This document shows, one piece after another, positions 62,641 to 64,000 of a DNA stretch of 64,000 bases. The first letter of the stretch is position 1, and each line of letters starts with the position of its first letter. The notes beneath the pieces were generated by a model. It worked only from the letters and a program-made list of their open reading frames with translations, made no database searches and was not told the origin of the DNA. A program made the position numbers and the translations under genes. Source of the DNA: Austropuccinia psidii (lineage: Eukaryota > Basidiomycota > Pucciniomycetes > Pucciniales > Sphaerophragmiaceae); contig JALGQZ010000004.1 of NCBI GenBank assembly GCA_023105745.1, positions 30,997,816 to 31,061,815 on the forward strand, written 5' to 3'.

Positions 62641-64000
62641 GTGAGCCTTTGAGATATGACCACATAGCCAAAAAGGTCACAAAAAAATTTCTGTAATAAT
62701 TATCTCAAAGACTAGTATAAATACCATAGATAAGTACAAAATATGAGTTAACTCAGAATCTAATCAGTAAAAATGTGAAATTAATTACACCATTAGATTC
62801 CTCATGGTAAAATACACATATGTCATTTCTATGGCATATCTGAAAAGTCAATAATTATGGAAGAATAAGTAATACTACCTTAAAAAAGGTATAAAACCTT
62901 ATTTAACTCGGAAGCCAATGAAAAAACATGTGAAATAAACTTTACTATTAGATTCTCCATTAAAAACCCATACATAAAACAATTATGAAGCTATTCTATA
63001 AATTCAATACTTAAAGAATTAAGCTGAATATATGCACTTTTTTGGTCAATGCATATATTCATGGTTTTTTAGCTAATATCTCTTGAAATATACAGGATAG
63101 AGAGATAAACCAAAAATAAAGTCACAACGTAATAACTGTAAGAAAACAGAAATGAAATTTATTCTACAAGCTATAAACAAGGTTAAAACTTGTAATGCAT
63201 TATTTATTAAAATCAATGGAGCTGTTGACCACTTTGTTGTGAAAGTGGTCCAAACTTAAAAAAAGTAGACAGTCAGATTCTACTAGTTCATACGTGAAGA
63301 ATTATGTAATTCTTATTAGAATATTCAATTTATAGCCCCTTGCAGTCATGGTTTGAAGTATAAAGTATTAAATTTTGACAGAAAAGATGAGTTACATGAA
63401 AAATCATCATAAATAGAGTTTTGATGATATAGTGAAATGCTCTTGGAAGTTGAATAGGGACATGCCAAGCTATCAGAATCCACTCTCAGAATACCTTTAG
63501 CGTGTATAACTTAAAAGTCATTGATGATCAAAGCTTAAGCTTAAATTTGATCATTTATGATCACTCACTGTAAGCTTAGTTTAAGCTTAACAGTTATATA
63601 AGTGATACAACTGGTTAATACTTGTAAGATGTGTCTATGAAACTGTTGATAATATTACTATTAATCAAAAGTAACATGACTGTTCTTATGAAATATAATA
63701 ATAAAAATTTTGATAACCACAATTAAACAATTCAAGAATTATTTCTTTTATGTGTTATACACTACTGGTGATTATAACAGTAAGCAGTAATTATCTACTA
63801 GAGTGAATTACAAGAAGAATTTAATAATAAAACCTTCTTTTATTAAAATAATAAAATTATCTTAATATATAATTATCTTTTACAAGAATAATTATAAAGA
63901 TAATTCTTGAACAAAAACTAATTTTTAGAGAAAAACTTTAAGAATTTGAAGATAAATCACTCACTAATACTCCAAAGAACTTATTAAAGATAAAAGAAGA
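62641..64000. other. AT-rich tract, nothing recognised
   Basis: No gene seen to the right edge. A small inverted arrangement of AAGCTTAA words with GATCAAA...TTTGATC lies near 63524-63600. Confidence 0.5.

Noticed and set aside
1..64000. tRNA, rRNA or other structured RNA genes
   Set aside because: None was recognised by eye on either strand. A covariance-model search could still find divergent ones.

Overview
The window looks like nuclear DNA of a rust fungus (Pucciniales). The best candidate is Austropuccinia psidii or a close relative. The evidence is one intron-dense eukaryotic gene at the left edge, a very AT-rich and repeat-dominated background, and a chromodomain Ty3/gypsy element and a Tet-like 2OG-Fe(II) oxygenase that I recognise as rust families. 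The species call rests on memory of protein families, not on a search. CpG is scarce in the old repeats and common in the host gene, which fits long-term cytosine methylation and deamination of transposons.

Layout. (1) 1-2027: the last ten exons of an M17 leucyl aminopeptidase gene, the only host gene I can name. (2) 2028-25431: 23 kb of AT-rich DNA with no convincing gene, a possible degenerate ~170-bp repeat and small tandem duplications. (3) 25432-37671: a broken Ty3/gypsy chromovirus. Its left end is expanded into two tandem chimeric units (truncated LTR joined to a chromodomain fragment) before a full LTR, a decayed gag-pol and the right LTR. A near-perfect 5-bp duplication flanks the whole 12.2-kb block. 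(4) 37700-39250: a frameshifted Tnp2-like (CACTA) transposase relic on the minus strand. (5) 41121-52034: a 10.9-kb hAT transposon with 21-bp inverted ends and a perfect 8-bp target duplication (TTTGATTC). It carries an apparently complete 730-aa hAT transposase (one intron) and, divergently, an intact 420-aa Tet-like 2OG-Fe(II) dioxygenase. Between the two genes lie a CpG-bearing GT-rich minisatellite and a 3.3-kb almost pure A/T array of ~1.34-kb units. (6) 52043-64000: AT-rich DNA with decayed coding-like tracts, hairpins, a possible solo LTR and an A/T microsatellite.

Most interesting point: the hAT element behaves as one unit by its termini and target duplication, yet it contains a gene of the family that oxidises 5-methylcytosine. 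In a genome whose other transposons look CpG-eroded, this element keeps CpGs in its ends, its transposase gene and the repeat beside the oxygenase. One testable idea is a self-protecting transposon that carries its own DNA demethylation (anti-silencing) enzyme. The link to methylation is inference; the element structure is read directly from the sequence.
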